Assembly: GCF_001428435.1 (NCBI RefSeq)
Contig: NZ_LMSO01000001.1
Location: forward strand, 781,656-845,655
Length of the DNA: 64,000 nucleotides
Reading direction: 5' to 3'
DNA from: Arthrobacter sp. Soil782
GTDB taxonomy: Bacteria; Actinomycetota; Actinomycetes; Actinomycetales; Micrococcaceae
A model generated the notes under the pieces. It was given only the letters and a program-made list of their open reading frames with translations. It was not told where the DNA came from and searched no databases. Shown in pieces: positions 33,642 through 42,637 of this stretch. The stretch's first letter is position 1, and every line of letters begins with the position of its first letter. The position numbers and the translations under genes are program-made.

Positions 33642-34121
33642 ATGAGCATTGGAGAGGAACAGTTCCTTGCCCGCGCCATCGATCTTGCAATCCGGAACGT
33701 GCACGACGGCGGCGGTCCCTTTGGAGCTGTGATCGTCACCGGTGATGGGCGTCTGTTTGACGGAACCAACCGCGTGACCGCGAACAATGACCCCACCGCC
33801 CATGCCGAAGTGATGGCCATCCGCAACGCCTGTTCATCGCTCGGAACCTTTGATTTGAGCGGGTGCGTGCTCTACACGAGCTGCGAACCGTGCCCCCTGT
33901 GCCTGTCCGCCGCGCTCTGGGCCCGCGTTGACGGAATTGTGTACGCGGCAGACCGGCACGATGCTGCAAGGGCCGGCTTCGACGACGCCCGCTTCCACGA
34001 TTTCTTCGCTCAACCTGTCGAGGAACGGTCAATGCATGTCCGGCAGCTCGCGCTTCCGGACTCCTCCAGCACTGGACCTTTCCGCGCCTGGGCAGAGCTG
34101 GCCAACCGCATCGAGTACTGA
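33642..34121 (+). CDS. guaD: Guanine deaminase (GuaD, cytidine-deaminase fold)
   Basis: The 159-residue protein carries the deaminase zinc motif: His54-Ala-Glu56 in DPTAHAEVMAIR and Cys81-Glu-Pro-Cys84 in LYTSCEPCPLCL. Overall it follows B. subtilis GuaD, including GGPFGAVIV, FDDARF and the C-terminal FRAWAELANRIEY that swaps between subunits. It converts guanine to xanthine. A general nucleoside deaminase function cannot be excluded. ATG 33642 lies close to the MerR-type promoter, so the two divergent genes may share regulation. Confidence 0.88.
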   Translation: MSIGEEQFLARAIDLAIRNVHDGGGPFGAVIVTGDGRLFDGTNRVTANNDPTAHAEVMAIRNACSSLGTFDLSGCVLYTSCEPCPLCLSAALWARVDGIVYAADRHDAARAGFDDARFHDFFAQPVEERSMHVRQLALPDSSSTGPFRAWAELANRIEY

Positions 34122-34256
34122 CAGCGCTTCACCTGCTGCAGAAATGCGCGCCGAGCACTGCCGCAGCACCACGCTGACCTCCCCACGAAATTACACAGTA
34201 TGCTTAGCAATTAGTTGCCCGCAGCACACCGATCATCTCTGGGGAAGGGGAAACCT

Positions 34257-35372
34257 ATGGCCGGCTCCCGCTTGCACAGCACCAGATCAAGCCCATGGAC
34301 GGACGGTCTCGGCCGGACCGCCTCCCGGTCAGCGCAGATTCTGCTGATTCTGACCCTTGCGGTGGTGGCCATCTACGGGCTGCTCCAAATCCGGCTGCTC
34401 GTGATTCCGGTCATCATTGCGCTGATCCTCGCAGCGGCCATCGGGCCCTTTGTAAACCTGCTGCGGCGGCGCGGAGTGCCCGGCGCACTCGCCACGGCCA
34501 TCGCCTTCCTTGCCCTGCTGATCGTCATCTCCGGCGTCATCACCATCATCGTTTTCTCGGTCCGCAGCCAGGCCGATGAGTTGATTGCCGCGGCCACCGA
34601 AGGCCTGGACGAACTGCAGGCCTTCCTGACCAGCGGACCCTTCCCTATTTCGCCGGAACAGCTCGACCAGGCGCGCACCGCGATCATCGATTTCGCCACC
34701 AGCGCCCAGTTCCGCTCAGGCGCCATCTCCGGTGTTTCCGTGGTGGCTGAATTCCTCACCGGCGCCACCCTGATGGCCGTGATCCTCTTCTTTTTCCTGA
34801 AGGACGGCAAGAAGATCTGGGAATTCTTTCTCCGTCCCTTCAAGGGCGAGCGGGAGCAGAAATTGCGCCGCTCCGGTGCCCGCACCCTGGAGGTACTCGG
34901 CAGCTACGTTCGCGGAACGGCAATCGTCGCGCTCGTTGACGCTGTGGCCATCGGCATCGCGCTGCTCATCCTCGGCGTACCGCTGGCCCTGCCGCTGGCC
35001 ATGATCGTGTTCATCGGTGCGTTCATCCCGCTGGTGGGGGCTACCCTCGCCGGCGTGCTGGCTGCCCTCGTTGCGCTGGTGGCCAACGGGCCGATTGTCG
35101 CGCTCATCGTGGTCGGCGTAGTCGTCGCGGTCAACCAGCTGGAAGGCGATCTCCTGCAGCCCATCGTGATGGGGAAGTCACTGCGACTCCATGCACTGGT
35201 GATTCTGCTCGCGCTGACAGCAGGAACCATCCTCGCCGGCATCATCGGTGCCGTGCTGTCCGTTCCGATCGCAGCCGTCACCTGGGCCGTCCTGCAGGTG
35301 TGGACCGATGAGGATCCAAGGATGGAACCGCTGAACCCGGACCTGCCTCCCGCAGGCTCCGAACCAATCTGA
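34257..35372 (+). CDS. AI-2E family transporter (TqsA/PerM-like)
   Basis: A 371-residue protein with seven or eight transmembrane helices. The N-terminal pair is ILLILTLAVVAIYGLLQIRLL and LVIPVIIALILAAAIGPFV, and a C-terminal block ends GTILAGIIGAVLSVPIAAVT. The family motif PLVGATLAGVLAALVAL is near 265. Family members include TqsA and sodium/proton antiporters; the substrate is unclear. The start is ATG 34257 preceded by GGGGAAGGGG; a longer frame from 34215 is unlikely. It begins a plus-strand run with APC permease, membrane protein and RecQ-like genes. Confidence 0.9.
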   Translation: MAGSRLHSTRSSPWTDGLGRTASRSAQILLILTLAVVAIYGLLQIRLLVIPVIIALILAAAIGPFVNLLRRRGVPGALATAIAFLALLIVISGVITIIVFSVRSQADELIAAATEGLDELQAFLTSGPFPISPEQLDQARTAIIDFATSAQFRSGAISGVSVVAEFLTGATLMAVILFFFLKDGKKIWEFFLRPFKGEREQKLRRSGARTLEVLGSYVRGTAIVALVDAVAIGIALLILGVPLALPLAMIVFIGAFIPLVGATLAGVLAALVALVANGPIVALIVVGVVVAVNQLEGDLLQPIVMGKSLRLHALVILLALTAGTILAGIIGAVLSVPIAAVTWAVLQVWTDEDPRMEPLNPDLPPAGSEPI

Positions 35373-35385
35373 GGAGGGGGAGAGA

Positions 35386-36717
35386 ATGACCACAGAAACA
35401 GCTCCATCGAAACTACGGCAGGGCATCTCCGGCAAGCTGCTCTACCTGTTCATTCTCGGAGACGTGCTCGGCGCCGGCATCTATGCCCTGGTGGGCGTCA
35501 TCGCCGCCGAGGTCGGCGGGGCCATTTGGGTGCCGCTGATCATTGCGCTGGCGCTGGCCCTCCTCACCGCCGGGTCCTACGCGGAGCTGGTCACCAAGTA
35601 CCCCAAGGCGGGCGGAGCGGCCGTCTTCGCGCAGCGTGCGTACAAAACCCCCTTCATCTCCTTCGTCGTGGGATTCTGCATGCTCGCCGCAGGCGTGACC
35701 AGCGCAGCCGGGCTCACCCTGGCATTCACGGGTGATTACCTCTCCGCCTTCATCGCCGTTCCACCCGGCTGGGCGGCAGTGGTGTTCCTCGCGCTGCTGG
35801 CACTGCTGAACGCACGCGGCATCAAGGAATCCGTGCGCTCCAACGTGGTCATGACGGTCATCGAAGTGTCCGGGTTGGTGCTCGTGATCGTCCTGGTCGC
35901 AGTATTCCTCGGCCAGGGCGGCGGCAACCCCGAGCAGATTTCCCAGTTCCCGGCCAACGCCAATCCTGCCGTTGCCGTCCTGGGAGCGTCCCTCATCGCC
36001 TACTACTCGTTCGTCGGCTTCGAGGTCTCCGCGAATGTCGCCGAGGAAGTGCAGAACCCGGCACGCGTCTACCCGAAAGCCCTGTTCGGCGCCCTCGCGA
36101 CGGCGGGCGCCGTCTACCTTCTGATCGGGCTGGTGTCCGCTGCCGCGCTACCCGCCGAAGACCTGGCCGGCTCCACCGCACCCCTGCTCGACGTCGTCAC
36201 CGCCACCGGCTTCGGGATCCCGCCGTGGCTGTTCAGCCTGATCGCCCTCGTCGCCGTTGCAAACGGTGCGCTGCTGACCATGATCATGGCGAGCCGGTTG
36301 ACTTTCGGCATGGCCGAGGAAGGTCTCCTTCCTCCGGTGCTCGGCAAGGTTCTGCCCAACCGGCGCACGCCGTGGGTAGCAATTATTGCGACGACGGCGG
36401 TTGCCATGGTCCTGACCCTCACCGGGGATCTCGCCTCGCTCGCCGAGACGGTGGTGCTGCTGCTCCTGTTCGTCTTCATCAGCACGAACATCGCGGTACT
36501 GGTACTCCGCCGGGACCGGGTCGAGCACAAACACTTCCGCATTCCGACGGTGATTCCCTACCTCGGCGTTGCCTCGTGCGTCCTTCTTCTCACCCAGCAG
36601 TCAGCAGAAATCTGGCTGCGGGCGGCGATTCTGGTGGGTGTCGGCGTCGTGCTGTATTTCATCAGTGCGGTGGTGACCAAACGCAGCAACCGTAAGCCCC
36701 AGGCGGAAGCTGGATAG
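35386..36717 (+). CDS. APC superfamily amino-acid permease
   Basis: A 443-residue protein with about 12 transmembrane helices. The N-terminus has YLFILGDVLGAGIYALVGVIA, the unwound helix-1 G-A-G-I motif for substrate and ion binding, and helix 6 contains YYSFVGFEVSANVAEEVQNP, typical of APC transporters. This suggests uptake or exchange of an amino acid or polyamine; the exact substrate is not deducible. ATG 35386 follows GAGGAGG. It lies 13 bases downstream of the AI-2E gene and 2 bases from the next gene. Confidence 0.92.
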   Translation: MTTETAPSKLRQGISGKLLYLFILGDVLGAGIYALVGVIAAEVGGAIWVPLIIALALALLTAGSYAELVTKYPKAGGAAVFAQRAYKTPFISFVVGFCMLAAGVTSAAGLTLAFTGDYLSAFIAVPPGWAAVVFLALLALLNARGIKESVRSNVVMTVIEVSGLVLVIVLVAVFLGQGGGNPEQISQFPANANPAVAVLGASLIAYYSFVGFEVSANVAEEVQNPARVYPKALFGALATAGAVYLLIGLVSAAALPAEDLAGSTAPLLDVVTATGFGIPPWLFSLIALVAVANGALLTMIMASRLTFGMAEEGLLPPVLGKVLPNRRTPWVAIIATTAVAMVLTLTGDLASLAETVVLLLLFVFISTNIAVLVLRRDRVEHKHFRIPTVIPYLGVASCVLLLTQQSAEIWLRAAILVGVGVVLYFISAVVTKRSNRKPQAEAG

Positions 36718-36719
36718 TC

Positions 36720-37475
36720 ATGACCTTCACCGCGGCCCTGATCGCTTCGCTGGTCATCGCACTCGTACTGGCGGCACTGCACCTCGCCGCCCCGCGCATC
36801 CGGAAGCTGCCGTTGGTTCCGGAGAGCGTGACCGGTTCCTTCGCGGGAGGACTCGCCGTTGCTTACGTCTTCCTCCACCTGCTCCCGGAAATCGCCGAGG
36901 GTAACGAGGCGATTGGCGAGCTGCTCGAGGACACCATTGAGGTCACGCCGCTGTTTGACCTGGGGATCTTCGTCGTTGCGCTTACCGGCTTCACCGTGTT
37001 CTACGGGCTGGACCGGCTGGCAACCTCGCGGCGGACAAGCAAACGGCCGGATTCCGCCGGCGTCTACTGGCTGCACCTCGGAGCGTTCGCGTTTTACAAC
37101 GCCCTGATCACGTACACGATGGCGCTGCGCGTCGAAACGGGGTACCTCTTCGCAATCCTGTTCGCCATCGCCATGGGCCTGCACTTTGTGCTCACGGACC
37201 GGCACCTCGAGGAGAACTATCCGCACCGCTTTGCTGCCAGCGGCCGGGTGGTTTTGGCAGGCGCGCTCCTTCTCGGCTGGCTGTTGTCAGCCCTGTTTGC
37301 GCCGACCAGCACGGTTGTCGTCGCCATTCTGACCGCCCTGCTGGGAGGCTCTGTGCTCTTGAACGTTTTCAAGGAGGAACTGCCGTCCAACCGCGGCTCA
37401 AGTTTCCCCTGGTTCCTTGCGGGTATGGTGCTCTACTCAGTGCTGCTTGCCCTCATTACAGCGGCCGCCGAATGA
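36720..37475 (+). CDS. Uncharacterised polytopic membrane protein
   Basis: The 251-residue protein has about seven hydrophobic helices. The segment AGGLAVAYVFLHLLPEIAEG near residue 40 recalls ZIP metal transporters (His and Glu in a helix), and NALITYTMALRVETGY lies near 130. The likeness is too slight for a call. ATG 36720 lies 2 bases after the permease stop, and its end overlaps RecQ-like helicase by four bases, so the three are probably one transcript. Confidence 0.8.
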   Translation: MTFTAALIASLVIALVLAALHLAAPRIRKLPLVPESVTGSFAGGLAVAYVFLHLLPEIAEGNEAIGELLEDTIEVTPLFDLGIFVVALTGFTVFYGLDRLATSRRTSKRPDSAGVYWLHLGAFAFYNALITYTMALRVETGYLFAILFAIAMGLHFVLTDRHLEENYPHRFAASGRVVLAGALLLGWLLSALFAPTSTVVVAILTALLGGSVLLNVFKEELPSNRGSSFPWFLAGMVLYSVLLALITAAAE

Positions 37476-39106
37476 GCAGAAAATTCGAGGCCACCGCGCG
37501 GGAGCACTTCGGCTGGGATTCGCTCCTTCCCGGACAGCGCAAGGCGCTGGACGCAGCCGACGGCGGCCGGAACCTCCTCTGCATCCTTCCCACCGGTTAC
37601 GGAAAGTCCGCCATCTACCAGGTGGCCGCAATGGCAGCGCCGGGTGTCGCCGTCGTTGTTTCGCCGTTGATCGCCCTGCAGCGTGACCAGGCGGAGGCCA
37701 TCAACGAAGCACTGGGCGAGGTCCGCGCCTATGTCCTGAACTCCACCGTGACGGACAGCGAGATCGACGAGGCATGGGCAGCCGCCGAGGATCCGGACGA
37801 GGAGCGCCGCGCCAAGTTCCTGTTCCTGGCGCCTGAGCAGCTGGCGCGCGAGGAAACAGCCGCCCGGCTGACGGCGCTGGACGTATCCTTCCTGGTGATC
37901 GACGAGGCGCACTGCGTCTCCGCGTGGGGGCATGATTTCCGGCCCGACTATCTCCAACTGGGTTCCCTGGTGGAGCGTCTTAAGCGGCCGGTCATCGCGC
38001 TGACGGCCACCGCGTCTCCCCCGATGCGGCAGGAGATTCAGGAGCGGCTGAAGTTGACGGACGCCGTCGTGATCGCTGAGGGCTTCGACCGGCCAAACCT
38101 CCACCTCAGCGTGCAGCAGCACGAGTCCGACCGCGACAAGCAGCGCGCAGTATTGGAGCAGGCGGCCTCCCTTGAGGGGCAGGGCCTGCTCTATGCCGCC
38201 ACCCGGAAGCAGGCGGAGCAGTATGCACAGGAGCTGCGTGACGCAGGAGTGCGCGCTGACGCCTACCACTCCGGGCGGAAAAAGTCCGAGCGGACCGCGC
38301 TGCATGAAGCCTTCCATACCGGTCAGCTGGACGTCATGGTGGCAACAACGGCATTCGGGATGGGCATCGACAAGCCGGATGTGCGGTTCGTGGTGCACGC
38401 GGACATTCCCGATTCCCTCGACAGCTACTACCAGGAGGCAGGGCGTGCCGGGCGGGACGGTGAGCCTGCCGACGTCGTGCTTCACTACCGCCCTGAGGAT
38501 CTTGGGATCCGCCGATTCTTCGCCGCGAAGAACGTGCAGGAGGACAGCCTTCGTGAGCTGTTCGCCGCTCTGCGGGCAGCGGAAAGCGCGCTCGATGCCG
38601 CTGGGATCCGGGAAGCGACCGGGCTGACCCAGCGCAAGCTCTCCGGGCTCCTGAACCAGCTGGTTGAGGTGGGAGCGCTCCGTGAGCGTTCCGGGACGTA
38701 CCGCGCGGTGGCGACGGATGCCAGGCAGGTGATTGCCGACGTCGTCGAGCATCAGGAGCGGCGGCAGGAAGTGGACCGTTCACGTGTGGAGATGGCGCGG
38801 CAGTACGCGGAGTACCGCGGGTGCAGGCGGAAGTTCCTGCTCGGATACTTCGGCGAGGAGCACGAGGGCCTGTGCGGTGCCTGCGACAACTGCGATTCCG
38901 GCCGGTCAGCGGAGAACACTGACGACGACGGCGAGAAGCACCCCTTCCCGCTGCAGAGCACCGTGCGGCATGGCGAGTGGGGCGAGGGCGTGGTGATGGG
39001 ATACGAGAACGAGGTGATCACGGTCCTGTTCGGGGAGCACGGTTATAAATCGCTGTCTGTGCCGCTGGTGGAGGAGAAGGACCTGCTGACTGCGGTGGGG
39101 TCCTGA
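37472..39106 (+). CDS. RecQ-family ATP-dependent DNA helicase
   Basis: A 544-residue SF2 helicase. It has the Q-motif region GWDSLLPGQRKAL, Walker A PTGYGKS (40-46), DEAH box (144-147) followed by the RecQ aromatic-rich loop AWGHDFRPDY, motif III TATASP, and motif VI QEAGRAGRDG (321-330). The RecQ zinc-binding region has Cys451, Cys468, Cys471 and Cys474. It lacks a full RQC winged helix and the HRDC domain; instead it ends in a short beta-rich tail (HGEWGEGVVMGYENEVITVLF) seen in small actinobacterial RecQ-like proteins. It probably acts in recombination repair. The start overlaps the membrane gene (ATGA). Confidence 0.92.
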   Translation: MSRKFEATAREHFGWDSLLPGQRKALDAADGGRNLLCILPTGYGKSAIYQVAAMAAPGVAVVVSPLIALQRDQAEAINEALGEVRAYVLNSTVTDSEIDEAWAAAEDPDEERRAKFLFLAPEQLAREETAARLTALDVSFLVIDEAHCVSAWGHDFRPDYLQLGSLVERLKRPVIALTATASPPMRQEIQERLKLTDAVVIAEGFDRPNLHLSVQQHESDRDKQRAVLEQAASLEGQGLLYAATRKQAEQYAQELRDAGVRADAYHSGRKKSERTALHEAFHTGQLDVMVATTAFGMGIDKPDVRFVVHADIPDSLDSYYQEAGRAGRDGEPADVVLHYRPEDLGIRRFFAAKNVQEDSLRELFAALRAAESALDAAGIREATGLTQRKLSGLLNQLVEVGALRERSGTYRAVATDARQVIADVVEHQERRQEVDRSRVEMARQYAEYRGCRRKFLLGYFGEEHEGLCGACDNCDSGRSAENTDDDGEKHPFPLQSTVRHGEWGEGVVMGYENEVITVLFGEHGYKSLSVPLVEEKDLLTAVGS

Positions 39107-39214
39107 AGGTACTGGTGTGCGCGTGAACAGCGCGTTCCGTCATCCGATCTCGCGCAACGCTCAACAGCATGGTTACACTTCGACAGAGAACCGTAATGAG
39201 CGCGAAAGTGACCC

Positions 39215-39418
39215 ATGGAAACCAACCACAAGATTTCCCCAGAAGACCCATTCCCAGAAGACTTGACCGTGCTGGATGATGTCGAGGTCGAGGTACTCAA
39301 CAGCAGAATTCACCGCGAGCTCGAGGCTGAGTATGCAGAAGGCCTCCCGGAGCCGGAAACCGAGGCGCGTCTTGAGGAGGTCAACCTGGAGTTGAACCGG
39401 CGCGAGCAGGAGAACTAA
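39215..39418 (+). CDS. Small acidic hypothetical protein
   Basis: A 67-residue soluble, acidic, helical protein beginning METNHKISPEDPFPEDLTVL and ending in a probable coiled coil (EARLEEVNLELNRREQEN). I do not recognise a family. The gene stands alone, with a weak ribosome site, and ends in a hairpin terminator, which supports it being a real transcription unit. Confidence 0.6.
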   Translation: METNHKISPEDPFPEDLTVLDDVEVEVLNSRIHRELEAEYAEGLPEPETEARLEEVNLELNRREQEN

Positions 39419-39435
39419 CCCCTTCATCGGGAACA

Positions 39436-39476
39436 CGTCCGGACTGGACAGGCTGCTCGCCTGCCTGGTCCGGACG
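39436..39476 (+). terminator. Intrinsic terminator after the small acidic gene
   Basis: Arms beginning CGTCCGGAC and ending GTCCGGACG pair over about 15 of 18 positions, followed by AGTTCTTT, a short T-rich tail on the plus strand. Confidence 0.7.
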
Positions 39477-39550
39477 AGTTCTTTAACCGGGGTGACTTAA
39501 TCGAAAATATGTTCTACTTTTAAACCCGGCACTGAAGAAGGTGAAGGGTA

Positions 39551-39889
39551 ATGACGGCGCAGCATGTAGACGAGGTTCAGCCCGGGTCGCGGTCCCTCAA
39601 TGAGGAGGCAGACGTCCGTTTCACGTCCCGCGGGGAGCCGCTCGCGCTTCGTTGGAGGGCGGGCATCTGGCAGGTTCTGGGTGACCCGATGCACTGGACA
39701 AGCTCCCGAAACTGGTGGGAGCCGGGCCCTTCGGGAATTATGGGCCAGGGCAGCATCATGACACAGCAGTACTGGCGGTTCCGGGCACAAACAGGGCCGG
39801 CGTCACCCATCCTTGTCTTCGACGTCTGCCGGGATCCGCGCTGGGAGGGCTGGAGACTGGTCCGGGTGACTAACCTCGGGTCCGGTTGA
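39551..39889 (+). CDS. DUF6504-like small protein
   Basis: The 112-residue protein has PLALRWRAGIWQVLG, a HWTSSRNWWEP segment and a C-terminal WEGWRLVRV strand. This is the beta-rich, Trp-rich pattern of actinobacterial DUF6504 proteins, often found near DNA-polymerase/ImuB genes; I am only moderately sure of the family. Function is unknown. The ATG at 39551 is preceded by GAAGAAGGTGAAGGG. It converges on the HTH_42 gene with 26 bases between. Confidence 0.65.
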   Translation: MTAQHVDEVQPGSRSLNEEADVRFTSRGEPLALRWRAGIWQVLGDPMHWTSSRNWWEPGPSGIMGQGSIMTQQYWRFRAQTGPASPILVFDVCRDPRWEGWRLVRVTNLGSG

Positions 39890-39915
39890 GTTCTCGCGGC
39901 TTTCAGGCGTGCGGC

Positions 39916-41010
39916 TCATCGGCAAAGAAAATGCTCGTAAGCAGTGATGGCGCCGTCGAACGCTTCGGTGCCGCTGATTGCGGACTCGGCAAACGGGGCA
40001 ATGTCCGCCGTGTTGTCCCTCGGATTTCTCCGCCAGGTTCCTACGGCGCGGCCGTCCAGCAGAAGTGCCGGCTTGAACACCCCGTTCTTGGCCAGCTGGA
40101 TGCGGAAGGCGTACTCGGGCGGAAGTGAGGGCGCGCGGTCCTGGTAACCAAGGATGTACTCGTCATACCCGGCCAGCAGGAGCCCGCCTCCGGCCATCGG
40201 GTCCGGCTCGGTTACGCCCGGCAGCGCCCAGTAGCTCGCGCCGTCGTAGACGTACTCCACCAGCTCGCTGCGTGCCTGAGCCAGGCCAACCTTCGCATCA
40301 GCGAGAGTCAGCTTCGACCACCAGGTGAAGTCCTGCAGACGTGCCGGGCCGTGTCCGGTGAAGTACCGGAGAACGAACCGCCGGAGGGCCTCTTCCCGAT
40401 CCGGCTGCGGGCTGCCATCAGGAGCCCAATCATCAAGCAGCACCAGCGCTTGCTGGGACCCGTCCGCTGGTCCCCAGCACACCAGTTGTATCTGCGCCAG
40501 ATACCAGATGATGTGGTAACCCCGTTGCCCGCTGGTGGAGATTCCTGACCTGTTGAGGGTTTCCAGGAACTCGTCCCGACTAAGCGCCATACCGCCCGCG
40601 AGCGCCTCACTGGCTACATCCCGGGCCCGGTGGAGTGTGCGCTGGTCAAGGTCGAGTTCCGCCAGACGCCGCGACGCAGACTTGATCATCCGCCCCGCCG
40701 TCAGCCCGAGCATCCAGCGGAGGTCACCCGGCCGTACAAAGTGGAGTGTGCCGCGCACCGGCGCAGACCGCACCACGTCTGCACTATCGAGGACAGCGAG
40801 GACTCGTTGACGAGTGGAACCGCTCACCCGCGAGCCAACCGCCCAGAGCGCCTGGCCGAAATCCTGCGCCTGGACTGCGAGCATCTTGCCAACCACGTCG
40901 GCCGGACCGGAAGGTCCTGACCGTCTGGACGGTGGTTGGCCGTCGCTCGCCGGGAAGTGGTGAGCGAGCCGAAGCTGCAGCAACTGGTCCCGGGTTATCG
41001 GAGTTCCCAT
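39916..41010 (-). CDS. HTH_42 (AlkZ/YcaQ) winged-helix protein, putative DNA glycosylase
   Basis: The 364-residue protein belongs to the winged-helix DNA-binding family that includes Streptomyces AlkZ and E. coli YcaQ/AlkX, which excise bulky or crosslinking alkylation adducts. Near the N-terminus it has LAVQAQDFGQALWAVGSR: Gln47-Ala-Gln49 fits the QxQ catalytic motif of AlkZ rather than the QxD of YcaQ. RGTLHFVRPGDLRWML follows near 85, and GYDEYILGYQDR in the C-terminal half is also a family feature. Activity is inferred from the family. ATG 41010 has a weak ribosome site. It diverges from an alpha/beta hydrolase. Confidence 0.85.
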   Translation of the reverse strand: MGTPITRDQLLQLRLAHHFPASDGQPPSRRSGPSGPADVVGKMLAVQAQDFGQALWAVGSRVSGSTRQRVLAVLDSADVVRSAPVRGTLHFVRPGDLRWMLGLTAGRMIKSASRRLAELDLDQRTLHRARDVASEALAGGMALSRDEFLETLNRSGISTSGQRGYHIIWYLAQIQLVCWGPADGSQQALVLLDDWAPDGSPQPDREEALRRFVLRYFTGHGPARLQDFTWWSKLTLADAKVGLAQARSELVEYVYDGASYWALPGVTEPDPMAGGGLLLAGYDEYILGYQDRAPSLPPEYAFRIQLAKNGVFKPALLLDGRAVGTWRRNPRDNTADIAPFAESAISGTEAFDGAITAYEHFLCR

Positions 41011-41067
41011 GGCTTCAGTATGCGTTGATCGGCACCTGCACAGGAGGACCTACGGCATGATGGACAG

Positions 41068-41730
41068 ATGTCCTCCTCCGAGCACTTCACCCTGCGCGTT
41101 GACGATGCTGACTTCTCCTGCACCTACGAACAGCCGGACACTCCGACGGCAACCGTGATCATCGCCCACGGTGCCGGTGCGGGCATGGACCACCCTTTCC
41201 TCCTCGGCTTCAGCAATGCCGTGAACGACGCCGGCTTTGCCACCTTGCGCTTCAATTTTCCCTACATGGAGCAGGGTCGGCGATTCCCGGACCGCCCTCC
41301 GAAGGCGATCGCTGCCTGGCGGGAAGTGATGGCGCATGCGCAGGAGCGCACGCGGGAGGGACCGGTGTGGGCGTGTGGGAAGTCCTTCGGGGGCCGAATG
41401 GCGTCCATGGCAGCAGCGGAGGGGATGGACGCCGCCGGACTGATCTTTCTCGGTTATCCGTTGCACCCGCCGGGAAAGCCGGAGAAGATCCGCGACGAAC
41501 ACCTGGTCCACATTCACATGCCGATGCTCTTCCTGCAGGGAAGCAACGACGCGTTCGCGCGGAAGGAGCTCTTGAATCCGGTGGTCGCGAAGCTCGGCGA
41601 CCGGGCAACGCTGCAGTACGTGCCCGACGCCGATCACTCTTTCGCGGTCAAGGGCGCCAAGCGCAGCCCTTTGGAAATTGGTGCATCGCTGGCTCCCGCG
41701 GCGGCGTCACTTATTGCGCGGAGTGGCTGA
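41068..41730 (+). CDS. Alpha/beta hydrolase, KANL3/Tex30 or dienelactone-hydrolase-like
   Basis: The 220-residue protein has TVIIAHGAGAGMDHPF (oxyanion region), the nucleophile elbow GKSFGGRMAS near residue 112, LFLQGSNDAFA with the acidic residue, and ADHSFAVKG with the His. This order matches small Tex30/KANL3-type hydrolases of unknown substrate. ATG 41068 follows a weak ribosome site. It lies 30 bases before a second hydrolase on the same strand, which may be cotranscribed. Confidence 0.85.
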   Translation: MSSSEHFTLRVDDADFSCTYEQPDTPTATVIIAHGAGAGMDHPFLLGFSNAVNDAGFATLRFNFPYMEQGRRFPDRPPKAIAAWREVMAHAQERTREGPVWACGKSFGGRMASMAAAEGMDAAGLIFLGYPLHPPGKPEKIRDEHLVHIHMPMLFLQGSNDAFARKELLNPVVAKLGDRATLQYVPDADHSFAVKGAKRSPLEIGASLAPAAASLIARSG

Positions 41731-41760
41731 GCCCGTATCCCCACTGGGTACGGTAAACCT

Positions 41761-42507
41761 ATGCCGAGCCCCTCTCCCGCAAACCTGACAGTAATCCCAG
41801 CCGTGGATGGAGCCGACGTTCGCAGACCTGCTGTCCTCGTGCTTCCGGGAGGCGGCTACGGCAAGACATCTGACCATGAGGGGGAGCCCGTTGCCGAATG
41901 GCTCGCAGGGCTCGGCATCCACGCATTCGTCCTTCGATACCGGGTTGCACCTCATCAACATCCTGCGCCGCTGATCGACGCCAAGGAAGCGATGCTCTGG
42001 ATTCGGGGAGGGGATCACGGTATCGCCGTGGACGGCGGGCGGGTAGGCGTGCTGGGGTTCTCAGCCGGTGGACACCTCGCCGCCACGCTCTCGACAGCTA
42101 CATCCGCGAAGACTCCAGCGCTCGACGTCCCCTCCGCCGTCCCCGACCTGTCGATCCTCTGCTACCCGGTGGTGTCTTTTACCGATGCTGTGCATCAGGG
42201 AAGCATCGACAACCTGCTGGGCCGCTCGCCGTCGTCGGACCTGCTGCGACAGATGTCACCGGAGTTGAACGTTACCGACGCAACGCCTCCGGCGTTCCTC
42301 TGGCATACGGCCGACGACGGCGCGGTGCCCGTGGAGAATACCTTCGCCTATGCACGTGCGCTGATCGAGCACTGCGTGCCGGCCGAGGTCCACGTCTTCC
42401 CTCACGGCTCGCATGGGCTGGGATTGGCCGGCGGCGAACCGGGCCCCGACCAGTGGACATTGCTGTGCGGGAACTGGCTGTCGCGGCAGGGCTGGACCAG
42501 CGGATAG
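41761..42507 (+). CDS. Alpha/beta hydrolase, BD-FAE/HSL-like esterase
   Basis: The 248-residue protein has VLPGGGYGKTSDHEGEP (HGG-like oxyanion loop), VLRYRVAP, the nucleophile elbow LGFSAGGHLAATL near 98, TPPAFLWHTADDGAVPV with the catalytic Asp, and HGSHGLGLAGGE with the His. The pattern matches cytoplasmic acetyl or feruloyl esterases and xylan deacetylases. It is cytoplasmic (no signal peptide). The substrate is probably an acylated sugar (inference). Confidence 0.87.
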   Translation: MPSPSPANLTVIPAVDGADVRRPAVLVLPGGGYGKTSDHEGEPVAEWLAGLGIHAFVLRYRVAPHQHPAPLIDAKEAMLWIRGGDHGIAVDGGRVGVLGFSAGGHLAATLSTATSAKTPALDVPSAVPDLSILCYPVVSFTDAVHQGSIDNLLGRSPSSDLLRQMSPELNVTDATPPAFLWHTADDGAVPVENTFAYARALIEHCVPAEVHVFPHGSHGLGLAGGEPGPDQWTLLCGNWLSRQGWTSG

Positions 42508-42637
42508 AGCCGCGAACCTTGGGAAAAGGTTGGAAGAGTGTGTCCCCCGGCGTCATACGACTTTCTTATATTACGAATTAATGAAATCCTAAAGTCATCA
42601 GGCGCGCTGATGCGCCTCTGCGCCGGAGGAGGAAATA

